DNA of 64,000 nt from Rossellomorea vietnamensis (GCF_025398035.1 NZ_CP104558.1:2232001-2296000); one strand, 5' to 3'. Numbered from the stretch's first letter, positions 8,895 through 17,842 are shown. Numbers and translations: made by a program. Notes: generated by a model not told the origin, from the sequence alone.

Positions 8895-9005
8895 GTGCCT
8901 GGCACCGAATGCTCGATTTGTACCTGGCACCCATCAACCAATTTGTACCTGGTACAAAAATCAAAAAATGTACCTGGTAGAAATCCCTCCGATTGTACCA
9001 GGTAC
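8895..9005. repeat. 25-bp-period array of GTACCWGGTAC (five copies)
   Basis: 11-bp quasi-palindromes start at 8895, 8920, 8945, 8970 and 8995, exactly 25 bp apart, with unrelated 14-nt spacers. Copies 1-4 have a central T (the first two are GTGCC/GTACC...GGCAC variants) and the last has a central A, so it is inverted. The same motif recurs at 39698. Confidence 0.9.
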
Positions 9006-9016
9006 ACGCCACTACA

Positions 9017-9730
9017 CTACAACTCCAATCGCTCCCGTAATTCCTTCACATAATTCCGGCTCACCGGAATCGCCTCATCAGCCCCATGAACCTTCAACTG
9101 GTATACGCCGCTCCCCCATGGAATCAACTCTTCCACAAAGGGGAGTTGAACGAGATAGCTTTTGTGGACGCGGAAGAACGGATAGGTGCTGAGTTTGGCT
9201 TCCAGTTCCTTGATTGGCAGCCTGCACGTGTATTTCTTTTTTTCCGTACAGATGAATGTTTCCCGCTCTTCCCTGAAAATATAGAGAATATCCTCCGGTT
9301 TGACGAATACAATCTTATCCTCATCATGGACGGCCAGTTTTCCGAGGGATGGATTTTCACGGGGTCCGACCTTTACTAATGACTTCAGTCTCTCCATCGT
9401 TTGGGCAAGCTGATCCTCTTCAAAAGGCTTCAGCAGGTAATCGACAGCCTCGACCCTGAACGCTTTAAGGGCATAGTCAGGATACGCCGTGGCGAAGACG
9501 ATTTCCGGCTTATGCTTCATGTTCTGAAGGGCCTCGGCGAGATCCACTCCGCTCATGCCGGGCATTTCGATGTCGAGGAACAGGACGTCAGGCTCTTTCG
9601 TCAGTATGATTTCGAGGCCCTTTTCGGCTGAGCTTGCTTCCCCGACCACCTCTGCCCAGGGATAACTGCCGAGGAGATGCTTCATTTCCTCCCTGCTGTA
9701 TGGTTCATCATCGATGATCGCGATTTTCAT
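9017..9730 (-). CDS. LytTR-family response regulator
   Basis: 237 residues. The receiver domain (residues 1-120) has IDDEPYSREEM, the phospho-acceptor Asp in VLFLDIEMPGMSG and the Lys of LLKPF. The C-terminal LytTR DNA-binding domain (about 135-237) has ILYIFREERETFICTEKKKYTCRLPIKELE and FFRVHKSYLVQL. The start codon overlaps the end of the sensor kinase gene by 4 nt, so they are translationally coupled. Its probable target is cstA, the next gene on the same strand about 270 bp away. Confidence 0.93.
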   Translation of the reverse strand: MKIAIIDDEPYSREEMKHLLGSYPWAEVVGEASSAEKGLEIILTKEPDVLFLDIEMPGMSGVDLAEALQNMKHKPEIVFATAYPDYALKAFRVEAVDYLLKPFEEDQLAQTMERLKSLVKVGPRENPSLGKLAVHDEDKIVFVKPEDILYIFREERETFICTEKKKYTCRLPIKELEAKLSTYPFFRVHKSYLVQLPFVEELIPWGSGVYQLKVHGADEAIPVSRNYVKELRERLEL

Positions 9731-11475
9731 TCCTTTTCACTCCTTAACGTAAAGGCAACGGTGGTCCCGCTTCCCTTTGCAGATGAGATCTTCAGCCCTG
9801 CTTCTTTTCCCATCATCATTTCCAGGCGTTTGTTCACATTGTATAGGCCGATCCCTGTGCCTGCCTCTGATTCCACGGGCTCCGATAATAGCTTACTCAG
9901 TCTGTCTTCAGCGATGCCACATCCATTATCCGTCACGCTGACGGTCACTTTCTCTCCTTCTTTCCTTATGGAGATCGTTAACACAAACCCTTCTTCTACC
10001 TTTTTCATCCCATGTTTTATTGCATTTTCCACCAGGGGCTGAAGGGTGATGGACGGGACTTTCGCCTGTAACGCATCTTCATCGATTTCATACTCGACCT
10101 TCAGCCGGTCAAAGAATCGTGCTTCTTCAATGGCCAGGTATGCTTTCACATGCTGTCCTTCTTCTTTGAGAGTGGACGTCGATTTCGTGCTCCCCGTCAG
10201 ATTCTGGCGGACGAATTGGGAAAGGGAAATGAGCAGTGTCCTGGCCTTATCGGGATTGATCCGGGTCAATGACACAATGACATTGATCGTATTGAACAGA
10301 AAATGAGGGTTGATCTGAGCCTGGAGCGCCTTTACCTCGGACTCCTTCGCGAGCTCCTTATGGGTATCGATTTCAGCAAGCTCCAGCTGATGGCTGAGAA
10401 GTGTCGCAATCCCTTTTGTCAGCTCCATCAATATCGGTGAGATTTCCTTTTCGGAATGAAAATAGAATTTAAGGGTCCCGACGATGTCATCCCCTTTTAA
10501 TAGCGGGGCCATGATGGCCGCTCCTAATGGACATCCGCTCCTGTCACACTGGATATCCTCCCGTCCCACCTTCATGAGCTCACCGGTTTCGATGACCCGC
10601 TTCGTCGCTTCCGTTTGGATCGGCCGCCCTTCATGGTGATGATCAGAGGCAAGTCCGACATGAGCGAGGATATGGGATGTATTCGTGATGGAAACCGCCA
10701 GGGCATTGACATCCCTCATGAGGATTTCACATGTTGCCCGGGCTGACGATGCATTCAATCCTTTTCGCATGTATTGCACCGTGCTGTCTGCCAGGCGCAG
10801 TGCTTTCTGTGACTGAGCAGCCCCCATCCGTTCCTCTTCTTGAAATACACTTTTGATGATAAGCAGGAAAATCCCGGTCCCGACACCATTAGCGAGAATC
10901 ATCGGCCAGCCGATATCAGACACGAGCAGGTAAGCATCGTCAAATGGCTTCGACAATAACAGGATGAGAAGCATCTGCATCCCCTCTGCAATAAAGCCGA
11001 CAAGAAATGCCTTTTGCGGAGAAACGAGCCTGTTTTTCTTTTCCCGCTTGCCGATCCATCCTGCCAATAGACCTGCAAGCACCGTCGAGATCCCGCATGA
11101 AAAGGCTGTAAATCCGCCAAGGAAAAACCGGTGGACACCCGCCACCAGTCCGGCCCCGAGACCGATCCAGGGACCACCGAGGAGTCCTGCCACCACAACG
11201 CCGATGACCCGAGAGTTCGCAATCGCTTCATTCTGTTGAAGATGCCACTGCCATTTCGTATATTCTTCCTGAAACGGATTCACGATCAATCCTGTATATG
11301 TACCAACGATCCCGAAGAAACCAAACAGCAGGATCAGAAGGACTGTCTGGGATTTCTTCACGTGGGTCCGTTTTTCAATCAGATGCCGAAAGAAGCTGAT
11401 CCTCGTCATCACAAAGGCAATCGTCACGATGATGCCGAGCCGTTCGACCATTGCAGCAATCAACATATTCCCCAC
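9727..11475 (-). CDS. LytS-type sensor histidine kinase
   Basis: 582 residues. About six N-terminal membrane segments (5TM-5TMR_LYT type, with GGPWIGLGAGLVAGVHRFFLGG) are followed by a GAF-like domain (about 215-355, containing RSGCPLGAAIMAPL) and a His_kinase domain with NPHFLFNTINVI. A HATPase follows (VENAIKHGM, DNGCGI, GTGIGLYNV). This is the LytS/YpdA/BtsS architecture. LytST in bacilli and BtsSR in enterobacteria respond to extracellular pyruvate; the neighbouring CstA transporter fits that role. Ligand assignment is inference. Confidence 0.93.
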   Translation of the reverse strand: MGNMLIAAMVERLGIIVTIAFVMTRISFFRHLIEKRTHVKKSQTVLLILLFGFFGIVGTYTGLIVNPFQEEYTKWQWHLQQNEAIANSRVIGVVVAGLLGGPWIGLGAGLVAGVHRFFLGGFTAFSCGISTVLAGLLAGWIGKREKKNRLVSPQKAFLVGFIAEGMQMLLILLLSKPFDDAYLLVSDIGWPMILANGVGTGIFLLIIKSVFQEEERMGAAQSQKALRLADSTVQYMRKGLNASSARATCEILMRDVNALAVSITNTSHILAHVGLASDHHHEGRPIQTEATKRVIETGELMKVGREDIQCDRSGCPLGAAIMAPLLKGDDIVGTLKFYFHSEKEISPILMELTKGIATLLSHQLELAEIDTHKELAKESEVKALQAQINPHFLFNTINVIVSLTRINPDKARTLLISLSQFVRQNLTGSTKSTSTLKEEGQHVKAYLAIEEARFFDRLKVEYEIDEDALQAKVPSITLQPLVENAIKHGMKKVEEGFVLTISIRKEGEKVTVSVTDNGCGIAEDRLSKLLSEPVESEAGTGIGLYNVNKRLEMMMGKEAGLKISSAKGSGTTVAFTLRSEKE

Positions 11476-11502
11476 CTCGCTTTCTCTATCACATAAAAAA
11501 AG

Positions 11503-11541
11503 AAGACCCCTTAAACACGAATGTTTAATAGAATCTTCCCC
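11503..11541 (-). terminator. terminator after the YihY-family gene
   Basis: GAAGA...TTAAACA-TTCG-TGTTTAA...TCTTC stem followed by seven T on the minus strand. Confidence 0.8.
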
Positions 11542-11583
11542 TACTTCAACCTTTACTATGTCCGGGGGATGATTTCCCCTATT

Positions 11584-12426
11584 TTAACACGAATCTTTGT
11601 CTTTAATCGTGACGAGTGCATTGATTTCTCCACCGATCATGATGATGATCCCCGTTAAGTAGAACCAGATCATGAGGACGATGATCCCACCGATGCTGCC
11701 GTATGTGGCGGAATAATTCCCATAACTCCCTACATAATACGAAAAGGCCAAGGATGCAAGTACCCAACCAAGCGTCGCAAAGATCGCTCCCGGAAACGCA
11801 CTTAAACATTTGATCCTTTTACTTGGAGCGAAATAATACAATCCGACGAAAATGATAAAGAGGATGATGGGCGTGATGGCCCAACGTATCCCGTTCCATA
11901 TCGTTAAAAATTGATCTGAAAACCCGAATTGAGAAAATAGGAAAAGACCAATCTGTTTTCCGAATACGGGAAGCAGGAGAGCGATGACAAATACCAGGAT
12001 CATGGCGAATGTCAACAGAATGGACATCAGGCGCGTGGCGATGAACGACCTGGTTTCCTCGACATCATATGCCCGGTTCAAGCTCTTCACTATGGCATTC
12101 ATCCCATTGGATGCCGACCAAATCGTGGCGATGATACTGACGGACAGCAATCCGGAATTGCGGTTGGACATGACGTCCTGCAGTGTTTCCTCGATCATCG
12201 ACATCGTTTCACCGGGTGCAAAATCCCTCACCAATCCGAGAATATCCCCCTGATTAACGGGCAGATATGGAAGGAGTGTGACGACAAAAATCAGCAGTGG
12301 GAAGAGCGATAAAAGAAAGTAATAGGCAATTTGCGCAGCAAGGCCCGTTACGTCATTCGCACTGATGTTGGCGAAAAGACTTTTCGAAAATCCTTTCCAT
12401 TCTCCTTTGACCGTCTCATCCGACAT
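11584..12426 (-). CDS. YihY/BrkB family membrane protein (YfkH-like)
   Basis: 280 residues and six hydrophobic segments. DVTGLAAQIAYYFLLSLFPLLIF near the N-terminus and YGSIGGIIVLMIWFYLTGIIIMIGGEIN near the C-terminus are hallmarks of the family once called ribonuclease BN. Its molecular role is unsettled. It lies next to the YtxH-like gene with 17 bp between, and the order with the YfkK-like and YfkM-like genes matches the B. subtilis yfkH-yfkM neighbourhood, without a phosphatase gene (yfkJ) between. Confidence 0.9.
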   Translation of the reverse strand: MSDETVKGEWKGFSKSLFANISANDVTGLAAQIAYYFLLSLFPLLIFVVTLLPYLPVNQGDILGLVRDFAPGETMSMIEETLQDVMSNRNSGLLSVSIIATIWSASNGMNAIVKSLNRAYDVEETRSFIATRLMSILLTFAMILVFVIALLLPVFGKQIGLFLFSQFGFSDQFLTIWNGIRWAITPIILFIIFVGLYYFAPSKRIKCLSAFPGAIFATLGWVLASLAFSYYVGSYGNYSATYGSIGGIIVLMIWFYLTGIIIMIGGEINALVTIKDKDSC

Positions 12427-12443
12427 GCTTTCACCTCATTTCG

Positions 12444-12863
12444 TTAATACCCCTTAAATGAAGAAGCAATCGGTTGGCTCTCTTCATCCTGAGCAGTTAG
12501 TTCATTCGATGGTTCTTGACCTGAGAATGTATCTTTATACGCTTCTGATGAGTCTTCAAACGTTTCTTTCGTCTCCTCGATGATCTCTTTCACCTGAGGG
12601 GTCATCCCTTTGATTTCATCTACCTTTTCACTTATGAAGTGAATGTCCCTCGAGACCTGATCCGCCGTCATGCGCAGTTTCTCATACACTTCCTTCGATG
12701 TCTCAAGCAATCTCTGAGGATTTTTTGAATAGGTGGAGATATACTGTCCACTGTTCTTTAAAGTGGAGCCCACTTCCTGACGTGTCGATCTGTCCAATAG
12801 AGACAGAAGCCCCCCTGCAACAGCACCAAGCATGACCCCTTTGTAAAACTTATTTCTTCCCAT
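12444..12863 (-). CDS. YtxH-domain protein (YfkI-like)
   Basis: 139 residues. A short N-terminal hydrophobic glycine-rich segment ([18 protein letters not shown]) typical of YtxH/gas-vesicle-like proteins is followed by long helices (coiled-coil character, residues 45-115) and an acidic tail. GGAGGG precedes the ATG. It is probably a membrane-associated stress protein co-transcribed with the downstream YihY-family gene. The exact role is unknown. Confidence 0.8.
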   Translation of the reverse strand: MGRNKFYKGVMLGAVAGGLLSLLDRSTRQEVGSTLKNSGQYISTYSKNPQRLLETSKEVYEKLRMTADQVSRDIHFISEKVDEIKGMTPQVKEIIEETKETFEDSSEAYKDTFSGQEPSNELTAQDEESQPIASSFKGY

Positions 12864-13097
12864 ATGTATTACCCTCCTTCAAATGATTGTCTTTTTTTAT
12901 TCAGCAATCGGCTGCAGCCGGATTCCACTACATCATATTTTTTCTCACGAATTAGCTTATCTACTCATTTCCCATTCCTTTATAGTGTAAAACATTCTCT
13001 GAAAAAAATCCTCTTCTATCCATGCCTTATTGACAGGATGATGGAATCATGGAAAGATAAATGTACTACATTGCACGTCAGAAAGGACGATTCGGAG

Positions 13098-13325
13098 ATG
13101 GATTTATCACAAAACACAGCAGAAAACATCGAATTCATGGTTACAGCGATTAAAGAAAAATTGAGAATGGTCAATGCAGGTGCGGTCAAGCCTGAAGATT
13201 TCAATGAAGAAATGTATGAAGATCTCCACGACCTTTATGTCATGGTGAATCGCAAGGATCATTTCAGCCCGAGCGAGATGAACGCCATCATTGAAGAAAT
13301 GGGTAACCTTCGAAGGAAAGCGTGA
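13098..13325 (+). CDS. yfkK: DUF1128 family protein (YfkK-like)
   Basis: 75 residues starting at [20 protein letters not shown] is 10 nt upstream. Longer upstream extensions of the same frame have no ribosome binding site. The sequence [19 protein letters not shown] and [19 protein letters not shown] is that of the small DUF1128 proteins found only in bacilli. Soluble, helical, function unknown. Position between the YfkI-like and YfkM-like genes supports the call. Confidence 0.88.
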   Translation: MDLSQNTAENIEFMVTAIKEKLRMVNAGAVKPEDFNEEMYEDLHDLYVMVNRKDHFSPSEMNAIIEEMGNLRRKA

Positions 13326-13341
13326 ACAGTAAATTGAAAAA

Positions 13342-13392
13342 GGGGACATTCCCACAAAGGTACAAAATACCTTGGGGAATGTCCCCTTTCAT
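13342..13392. terminator. bidirectional hairpin terminator (GGGGACATTCCC type)
   Basis: Nested stems GGGGACATTCCC/GGGAATGTCCCC and AGGTA/TACCT, with A-rich and T-rich sides, separate two convergent genes. Confidence 0.85.
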
Positions 13393-13401
13393 TTACTTGT
13401 C

Positions 13402-13917
13402 TTATTTAGAAAGAAGCGCCAGTGATTCACGGTTGAATGCCGGGATATCATCAGGTGTCCTGCTTGTTACAAGCTGATTGCCGCACACGACGACTTCTTT
13501 ATCTTGGTATGTCACGCCTGCGTATTCCATATCCACTTTGATGGACTTGAAGCCCGTTGCTTTTCGTCCTTCCAGTGCTTTTGCCGTAATAAGTAATTGT
13601 GGCCCGTGGCAAATCGCGAATACCGGCTTTTTCTCATCCATGAAATGCTTGGTGAATGTCACGAAACGGTCATCTGCGCGGAGCTGGTCCGGAGAAAATC
13701 CGCCTGGTAATAATAAGGCATCAAAGTCTGCAGGATTGACGTCATCGATGCTTTCATCGATCTTCACCGTTGCATCGCCCTGTTTGCCTTTGACTGATTT
13801 TCCTTTTTCCTTCTCAATCGTCACGACTTCGTGGCCTGCTTCTTTAAATGCTTTTTCAGGATCTGTAAATTCTACGTCTTCAAACATGTCTGTAATTAAT
13901 GTTGCAATCTTAGCCAT
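13402..13917 (-). CDS. yfkM: PfpI/DJ-1 family protein (YfkM-like general stress protein)
   Basis: 171 residues from MAKIATLI; AGGAG is about 10 nt upstream, and a more distal ATG lacks one. The class I glutamine-amidotransferase-like fold has the nucleophile Cys in the elbow AICHGPQLL, an acid residue in VEFTDPEKAF, and LLLPGGFSPDQLR. Members act as protein or nucleotide deglycases or as proteases. B. subtilis YfkM is a SigB-controlled general stress protein; synteny supports orthology. Confidence 0.9.
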   Translation of the reverse strand: MAKIATLITDMFEDVEFTDPEKAFKEAGHEVVTIEKEKGKSVKGKQGDATVKIDESIDDVNPADFDALLLPGGFSPDQLRADDRFVTFTKHFMDEKKPVFAICHGPQLLITAKALEGRKATGFKSIKVDMEYAGVTYQDKEVVVCGNQLVTSRTPDDIPAFNRESLALLSK

Positions 13918-13983
13918 AAAATATAACACTCCTATTATTGTTTGATTTCTTATCACACTTATACTTTACCCGGCACACAAAGA

Positions 13984-15300
13984 TTAAAACCCATCATTAC
14001 CCATCGTGAATTGGGAGAAGATCGTATCCCTTTGTACTTCATACACTTCTTTCCCCATGATGTCGTTGATGATATGGATATTCCGGTCGACGGCCAATCC
14101 AAGATTCGTCGCCCCGGCCCCGTGGGAATGCTCCAGATTCGTCACGGTGTAAAAATGATGATTGCGATCCGGCTTCTCTTTAAACTGAAGCTGATAATTA
14201 CGGGAGACTTTGAATTTCTTATCATCTTCCCACACGATTTTGTCTTCGAACTCTTCGAAGAACCACTCAGGAATATTCGGCTTGTACCCTGTCGCTAAAA
14301 TCACTTTATCGCTTTGATACGTGAATTCGCGATCTTCCTGCCATTGGCGGCAGCTCAATACGTAACCGTCCCCTTCATCCCGGATCTCGTTCACTTCCGT
14401 CAGGGGCTGGATGGTCGTGCGGGGTGACCGGTCGCTGACTGAGTGGTTGTAGAGTATATTATAAATATTGTTGAGGGTGTCCGGATCGATCCCGTTCCTG
14501 AGCTGATCAAGGGTTTTCAGGGCTTCCATCCGCTTATCATACGAGAGTCCATGGAAATAGTCCACATAGTCAGGGGCGAAGAATTCCTGCCCGAGCTTTG
14601 ACGATTCAAGCTGCAGGATCCCTTCGGAACGGGTCAGCCATGTCAGCTGATACGAATGATTTTCCTGTTCCTTCAATAAATCGAAGAACACCTCGGCTGC
14701 ACTTTGACCGGATCCCACAATCGTGATGGCGGCCCCTTCCATCGTCGTTTTTTTATGAAACAGATACTTGCTCGTATGATGGACGTCTTCATTCGGCAGC
14801 CCTTCCATTCCTTCTAGAATAAGAGGCTTGCTTCCCGTTCCCATCACAATATGCTTCGCATAATAAACCTCACGCTCATCTTCCAGCCGGTTATCGACCA
14901 CCACTTTATAACAGTCGCCAACATCCGTTACCCCGATCACTTCGCTGTGAAATTGACATGAGCTCAGCTGAGCCGAGACCCAGCGGGCATAATCATTGTA
15001 TTCCTGACGCGGCATTTCAAACTTTTGAAAAAAGAAAAATTTATATAAACGATTATGGGTATGTAAATAATTCAAATAACTGTACCGGCTCTGTGGATTG
15101 GCAAACGTCACCAGGTCCGCAATGAACGGCACCTGCAAATCTGTCAGGTTGATCAGCATTCCCGGATGCCACTGAAACTCCGGGGTCTGATCGAAGAACT
15201 TCACCTTCAGATCGGTCCCCTCCTCCATCAGGGCAGCCAAACTCAAATTGTACGGCCCGATCCCGATTCCGATACAGTCGAATATTTCATGTTTACTCAA
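13984..15300 (-). CDS. L-lysine N6 / L-ornithine N5 monooxygenase family protein
   Basis: 438 residues. The FAD site is CIGIGIGPYNLSLAAL, the family block WHPGMLINLTDLQVPFIADL follows, the NADPH site is VGSGQSAAEVFFDL, and the closing ATGYKPNIP motif is typical of IucD/SidA enzymes. These hydroxylate the side-chain amine of lysine or ornithine for hydroxamate siderophores. GGAGGAGA stands 5 nt before a TTG at 15300 (LSKHEIF), a better start than the ATG at 15321. No siderophore synthetase or uptake gene lies nearby, so its pathway is open. Confidence 0.9.
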   Translation of the reverse strand: MSKHEIFDCIGIGIGPYNLSLAALMEEGTDLKVKFFDQTPEFQWHPGMLINLTDLQVPFIADLVTFANPQSRYSYLNYLHTHNRLYKFFFFQKFEMPRQEYNDYARWVSAQLSSCQFHSEVIGVTDVGDCYKVVVDNRLEDEREVYYAKHIVMGTGSKPLILEGMEGLPNEDVHHTSKYLFHKKTTMEGAAITIVGSGQSAAEVFFDLLKEQENHSYQLTWLTRSEGILQLESSKLGQEFFAPDYVDYFHGLSYDKRMEALKTLDQLRNGIDPDTLNNIYNILYNHSVSDRSPRTTIQPLTEVNEIRDEGDGYVLSCRQWQEDREFTYQSDKVILATGYKPNIPEWFFEEFEDKIVWEDDKKFKVSRNYQLQFKEKPDRNHHFYTVTNLEHSHGAGATNLGLAVDRNIHIINDIMGKEVYEVQRDTIFSQFTMGNDGF

Positions 15301-15408
15301 TCGGCTCTCCTCCACATTCATGATCTACTTTTCTATTTTTACCCTAAAAGGACGGGTGATTACCCTGTTTCTTGAAAATAATTATGAGGAATGTGTGACC
15401 ATGAGGGT

Positions 15409-15494
15409 TCAGCTGCTGAATTTCTTTAGAATTTTGACAGGTGAAGCTCATGCGTTATTCAGCTGCTGATTTTCATCCATTACTCAGCAGCTGA
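15409..15494. repeat. 25-bp-period array of TCAGCWGCTGA
   Basis: Copies start at 15409 and 15459 (central T) and 15484 (central A, inverted). The phase position 15434 holds a degenerate copy (TTGACAGGTGA). The same array type is at 32539. It fills the space between the monooxygenase start and the methyltransferase terminator. Confidence 0.85.
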
Positions 15495-15516
15495 ACGAAA
15501 GCAGACCCCAAACAAA

Positions 15517-15547
15517 AAACGGATCCCTTCTCACAAGGATCCGTTTT
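15517..15547 (-). terminator. terminator overlapping the methyltransferase stop codon
   Basis: AAAACGGATCC-TTGTGAGAAG-GGATCCGTTTT. The last codons and the TGA of the methyltransferase gene lie inside the hairpin, so translation to the end will invade the stem. Confidence 0.85.
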
Positions 15548-16529
15548 TCCTGAAAGTCATCGCGTACCATCCGCCTTCTTTCACGATCGGTTCGACGGAC
15601 TCGACTTTGAAATGAGTTTTCCCGGCCAGTGTCTCCATTTCCTTCTGGGAAGGAATCGGGTACAGGTTCTGGAATGTCATGAAGAAGCTGTTGAAGGCAC
15701 TGGAGAATTGCTTTCCATGCTTGGATTTCTGCATCGGTGTCAAGACGAAGAACAAGCCTTCGGACCCGAGCCATGTAGATGCTTTTTCAAAGAATTGCAG
15801 ACGTTCGGATGGGTCGATATAGTGAAAAAGATTATTGGCCATGATCATATCGAAGGGCTGTTCCGGCTCATATTCATGCAGGTCCCCACAGTGGATGTCG
15901 ATATTTTCAAAGTCTTGCAGGGATTGTTCCGCTGCTTTGGCGACGGCTTCATGGATCTCGATCCCCACCATTTTCTTTTCGGGATAACGCTCCCCTATCC
16001 TTTTCACATATCCTCCTTCACCGCATCCCAAGTCCAGTATGGAGTCCACATTGTATTTTTTAATCGCCTTCTGCACCTTTGGAAAAGCGAATCGTTCCAA
16101 TAGAATCGATGTTTTCGCTACGGTGGAGCCGTGGACATCCGAATTGAAGTGCTGTTTCGTCTGATTCCGAAGTAGTTGAGGATACGACAACAGGGCCGGG
16201 ATATGCAGCTCCATCATTTCTTTCAGCAGGATCCCTGACGAGTGGGGATCTTTCTTGGAAGTCGGCAGCTTCCATCTGTTTCTTGTCGTGACTTTCTCGT
16301 CCTCCACCCGTTTCAGATGCTTGATGGTGATTCCCACCTCCACCCATTGTTCAAGGAGATCCATTTCGATATTTTGAGAGAGCGCCACTTCCTGAATGGA
16401 AGCAGGCTTTGTAAATTGATCGAACAGGTCCATTTCATAGCCCACATAGGCGTGCCAGCTGTATAGGAAAGGGACATTCTTTTTCATCCAGGTACGGGCC
16501 CGCCATACCTTCACCATTTCTCCAATCAT
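15531..16529 (-). CDS. class I SAM-dependent methyltransferase
   Basis: 332 residues. A winged-helix-like N-terminal region (about 35-110, PASIQEVALSQNIEMDLLEQWV) precedes a Rossmann methyltransferase domain with motif I ILDLGCGEGGYVKRIGERYP, the acidic loop VGIEIHE and motif IV FDMIMANNLFHYI. The layout is that of small-molecule O- or C-methyltransferases. The ATG follows AAAGGAGG. It overlaps the flavin monooxygenase gene by 4 nt, so the two products probably act one after the other on an aromatic or quinone-like compound (inference). Confidence 0.88.
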   Translation of the reverse strand: MIGEMVKVWRARTWMKKNVPFLYSWHAYVGYEMDLFDQFTKPASIQEVALSQNIEMDLLEQWVEVGITIKHLKRVEDEKVTTRNRWKLPTSKKDPHSSGILLKEMMELHIPALLSYPQLLRNQTKQHFNSDVHGSTVAKTSILLERFAFPKVQKAIKKYNVDSILDLGCGEGGYVKRIGERYPEKKMVGIEIHEAVAKAAEQSLQDFENIDIHCGDLHEYEPEQPFDMIMANNLFHYIDPSERLQFFEKASTWLGSEGLFFVLTPMQKSKHGKQFSSAFNSFFMTFQNLYPIPSQKEMETLAGKTHFKVESVEPIVKEGGWYAMTFRKNGSL

Positions 16530-17842
16530 TGTAATGCCTCCTTTCCTTTCCAGGGATAGTCCTGATTTTCTGTAAATGTAGTCGTTGATTTTTCTTCGTC
16601 TGTTAATGAATCATGTCTGATCGGGAGCATGCCCCCCTGGATCATCCGGTCATATAGGGTTTCCCTCCACATGCCGAGGCCAGAGATGTTCAGCATCTGT
16701 TTGTAGTGGGATATCGAGTCCCTCTCCATCCTCTGCAGGCTTTTATTCCGGAGCCAGCCGACGGGTCGGTAAGGATAGGAATAGACGAGGGCCGATAAGT
16801 GACTGAGGTGCATTTGGTGGGCGACCCGCTTTTTCCTCACCTTTGGATACCATTCCAAATTGGCTGGATTCAATTTCCCCTCTTTATACATGTCACATAA
16901 TAGCTCACCGAGGATGCTTCCATCCTGGATCGCCATATTCATCCCTTCCCCCGCCATGGGATGAACCGTATGGACGGCGTCTCCGATAAGGGCGAAATGA
17001 TCTCTCACATAGGTCTCAGCATGATATTTCAATGGAACCATGAGCTGGATTTTCTTCCAATCCTCTATCTGGTTCACATACCCGTCAAGATCCGGGCACA
17101 TTTCGATATAGAGTTTATGAAACTCTGAAATCGGTTTTTTCCGGAGTGTTTTGTATTCACCTGCCGGGATAAGATAAACCGACCTCACTTCATTGTCCGG
17201 AAGTGGAAATAATCCTAAAAATGATTGATATGTAGAAATGATACGCCCCTTCACCATTTCCATTGGCCGTGGGAATGTGACCGTGAGGAAATGATGATTA
17301 TACTTTTTCTCCTTCACATCCACTTCCATATAGTCACGGGTGACTGAGCTCCTTCCCTCTGCACCGATGATGAAGTCACTATGAATCTCCGTTTCTGCCT
17401 TCGTTTCCCGATCTTCGACGGTGACGGTATGACCATTTATCTTTTTACAGACGGTATTCGCCCGATAATGGAAGGATGGATACTCTTCCCCCTTTTGCCG
17501 CAAAATGTCCTTTAAGGTTTCATGATGGATCATGAGGGAAAATGGATACGGGGTTGGAAGGATGGAGTAGCTCATGGTTGAATGTTCAGCCTTGGATTTC
17601 GCCCGTTTCAATTCAATCAGTTCCAGATCGGAAATGCTGTGTCCGTTTTGAAAGACATCGTCTATGACTCCCAGGGAATCGAATATTTCCAGGCTCTTCG
17701 GTTGGAGTAGCTCACCCTTGTAGACGGATCCCGGCCCAGGCAGCCGCTCTACGACGGTGACATCGATGTTACACCGGGCGAGTTTCAGCCCGAGTGTCAG
17801 GCCGCCAATGCCTCCACCGCTTATAAAGACGTTCGTCTTCAT
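16526..17842 (-). CDS. FAD-dependent monooxygenase (class A, UbiH/PHBH-like)
   Basis: 438 residues. ISGGGIGGLTLGLKLARCNIDVTVVER is the dinucleotide fold, and GDAVHTVHPMAGEGMNMAIQDG is the second FAD/NAD motif of aromatic hydroxylases. These insert one oxygen from O2 into phenols, quinones or drug-like polyketides. It is upstream of and coupled to the methyltransferase gene. AGAGGTG lies before the ATG. A possible 39-codon upstream ORF ends 29 nt before this start. The substrate is unknown; antibiotic-inactivating relatives exist, but nothing here proves that role. Confidence 0.9.
   Translation of the reverse strand: MKTNVFISGGGIGGLTLGLKLARCNIDVTVVERLPGPGSVYKGELLQPKSLEIFDSLGVIDDVFQNGHSISDLELIELKRAKSKAEHSTMSYSILPTPYPFSLMIHHETLKDILRQKGEEYPSFHYRANTVCKKINGHTVTVEDRETKAETEIHSDFIIGAEGRSSVTRDYMEVDVKEKKYNHHFLTVTFPRPMEMVKGRIISTYQSFLGLFPLPDNEVRSVYLIPAGEYKTLRKKPISEFHKLYIEMCPDLDGYVNQIEDWKKIQLMVPLKYHAETYVRDHFALIGDAVHTVHPMAGEGMNMAIQDGSILGELLCDMYKEGKLNPANLEWYPKVRKKRVAHQMHLSHLSALVYSYPYRPVGWLRNKSLQRMERDSISHYKQMLNISGLGMWRETLYDRMIQGGMLPIRHDSLTDEEKSTTTFTENQDYPWKGKEALQ

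Noticed and set aside
8895..9005. CRISPR array
   Set aside because: Repeats are 11 bp with 14-nt spacers, far shorter than CRISPR units, and no cas genes are present.
11584..12426. Ribonuclease BN annotation for the YihY-like gene
   Set aside because: The historical name was an error for this membrane family; no nuclease motif is visible.
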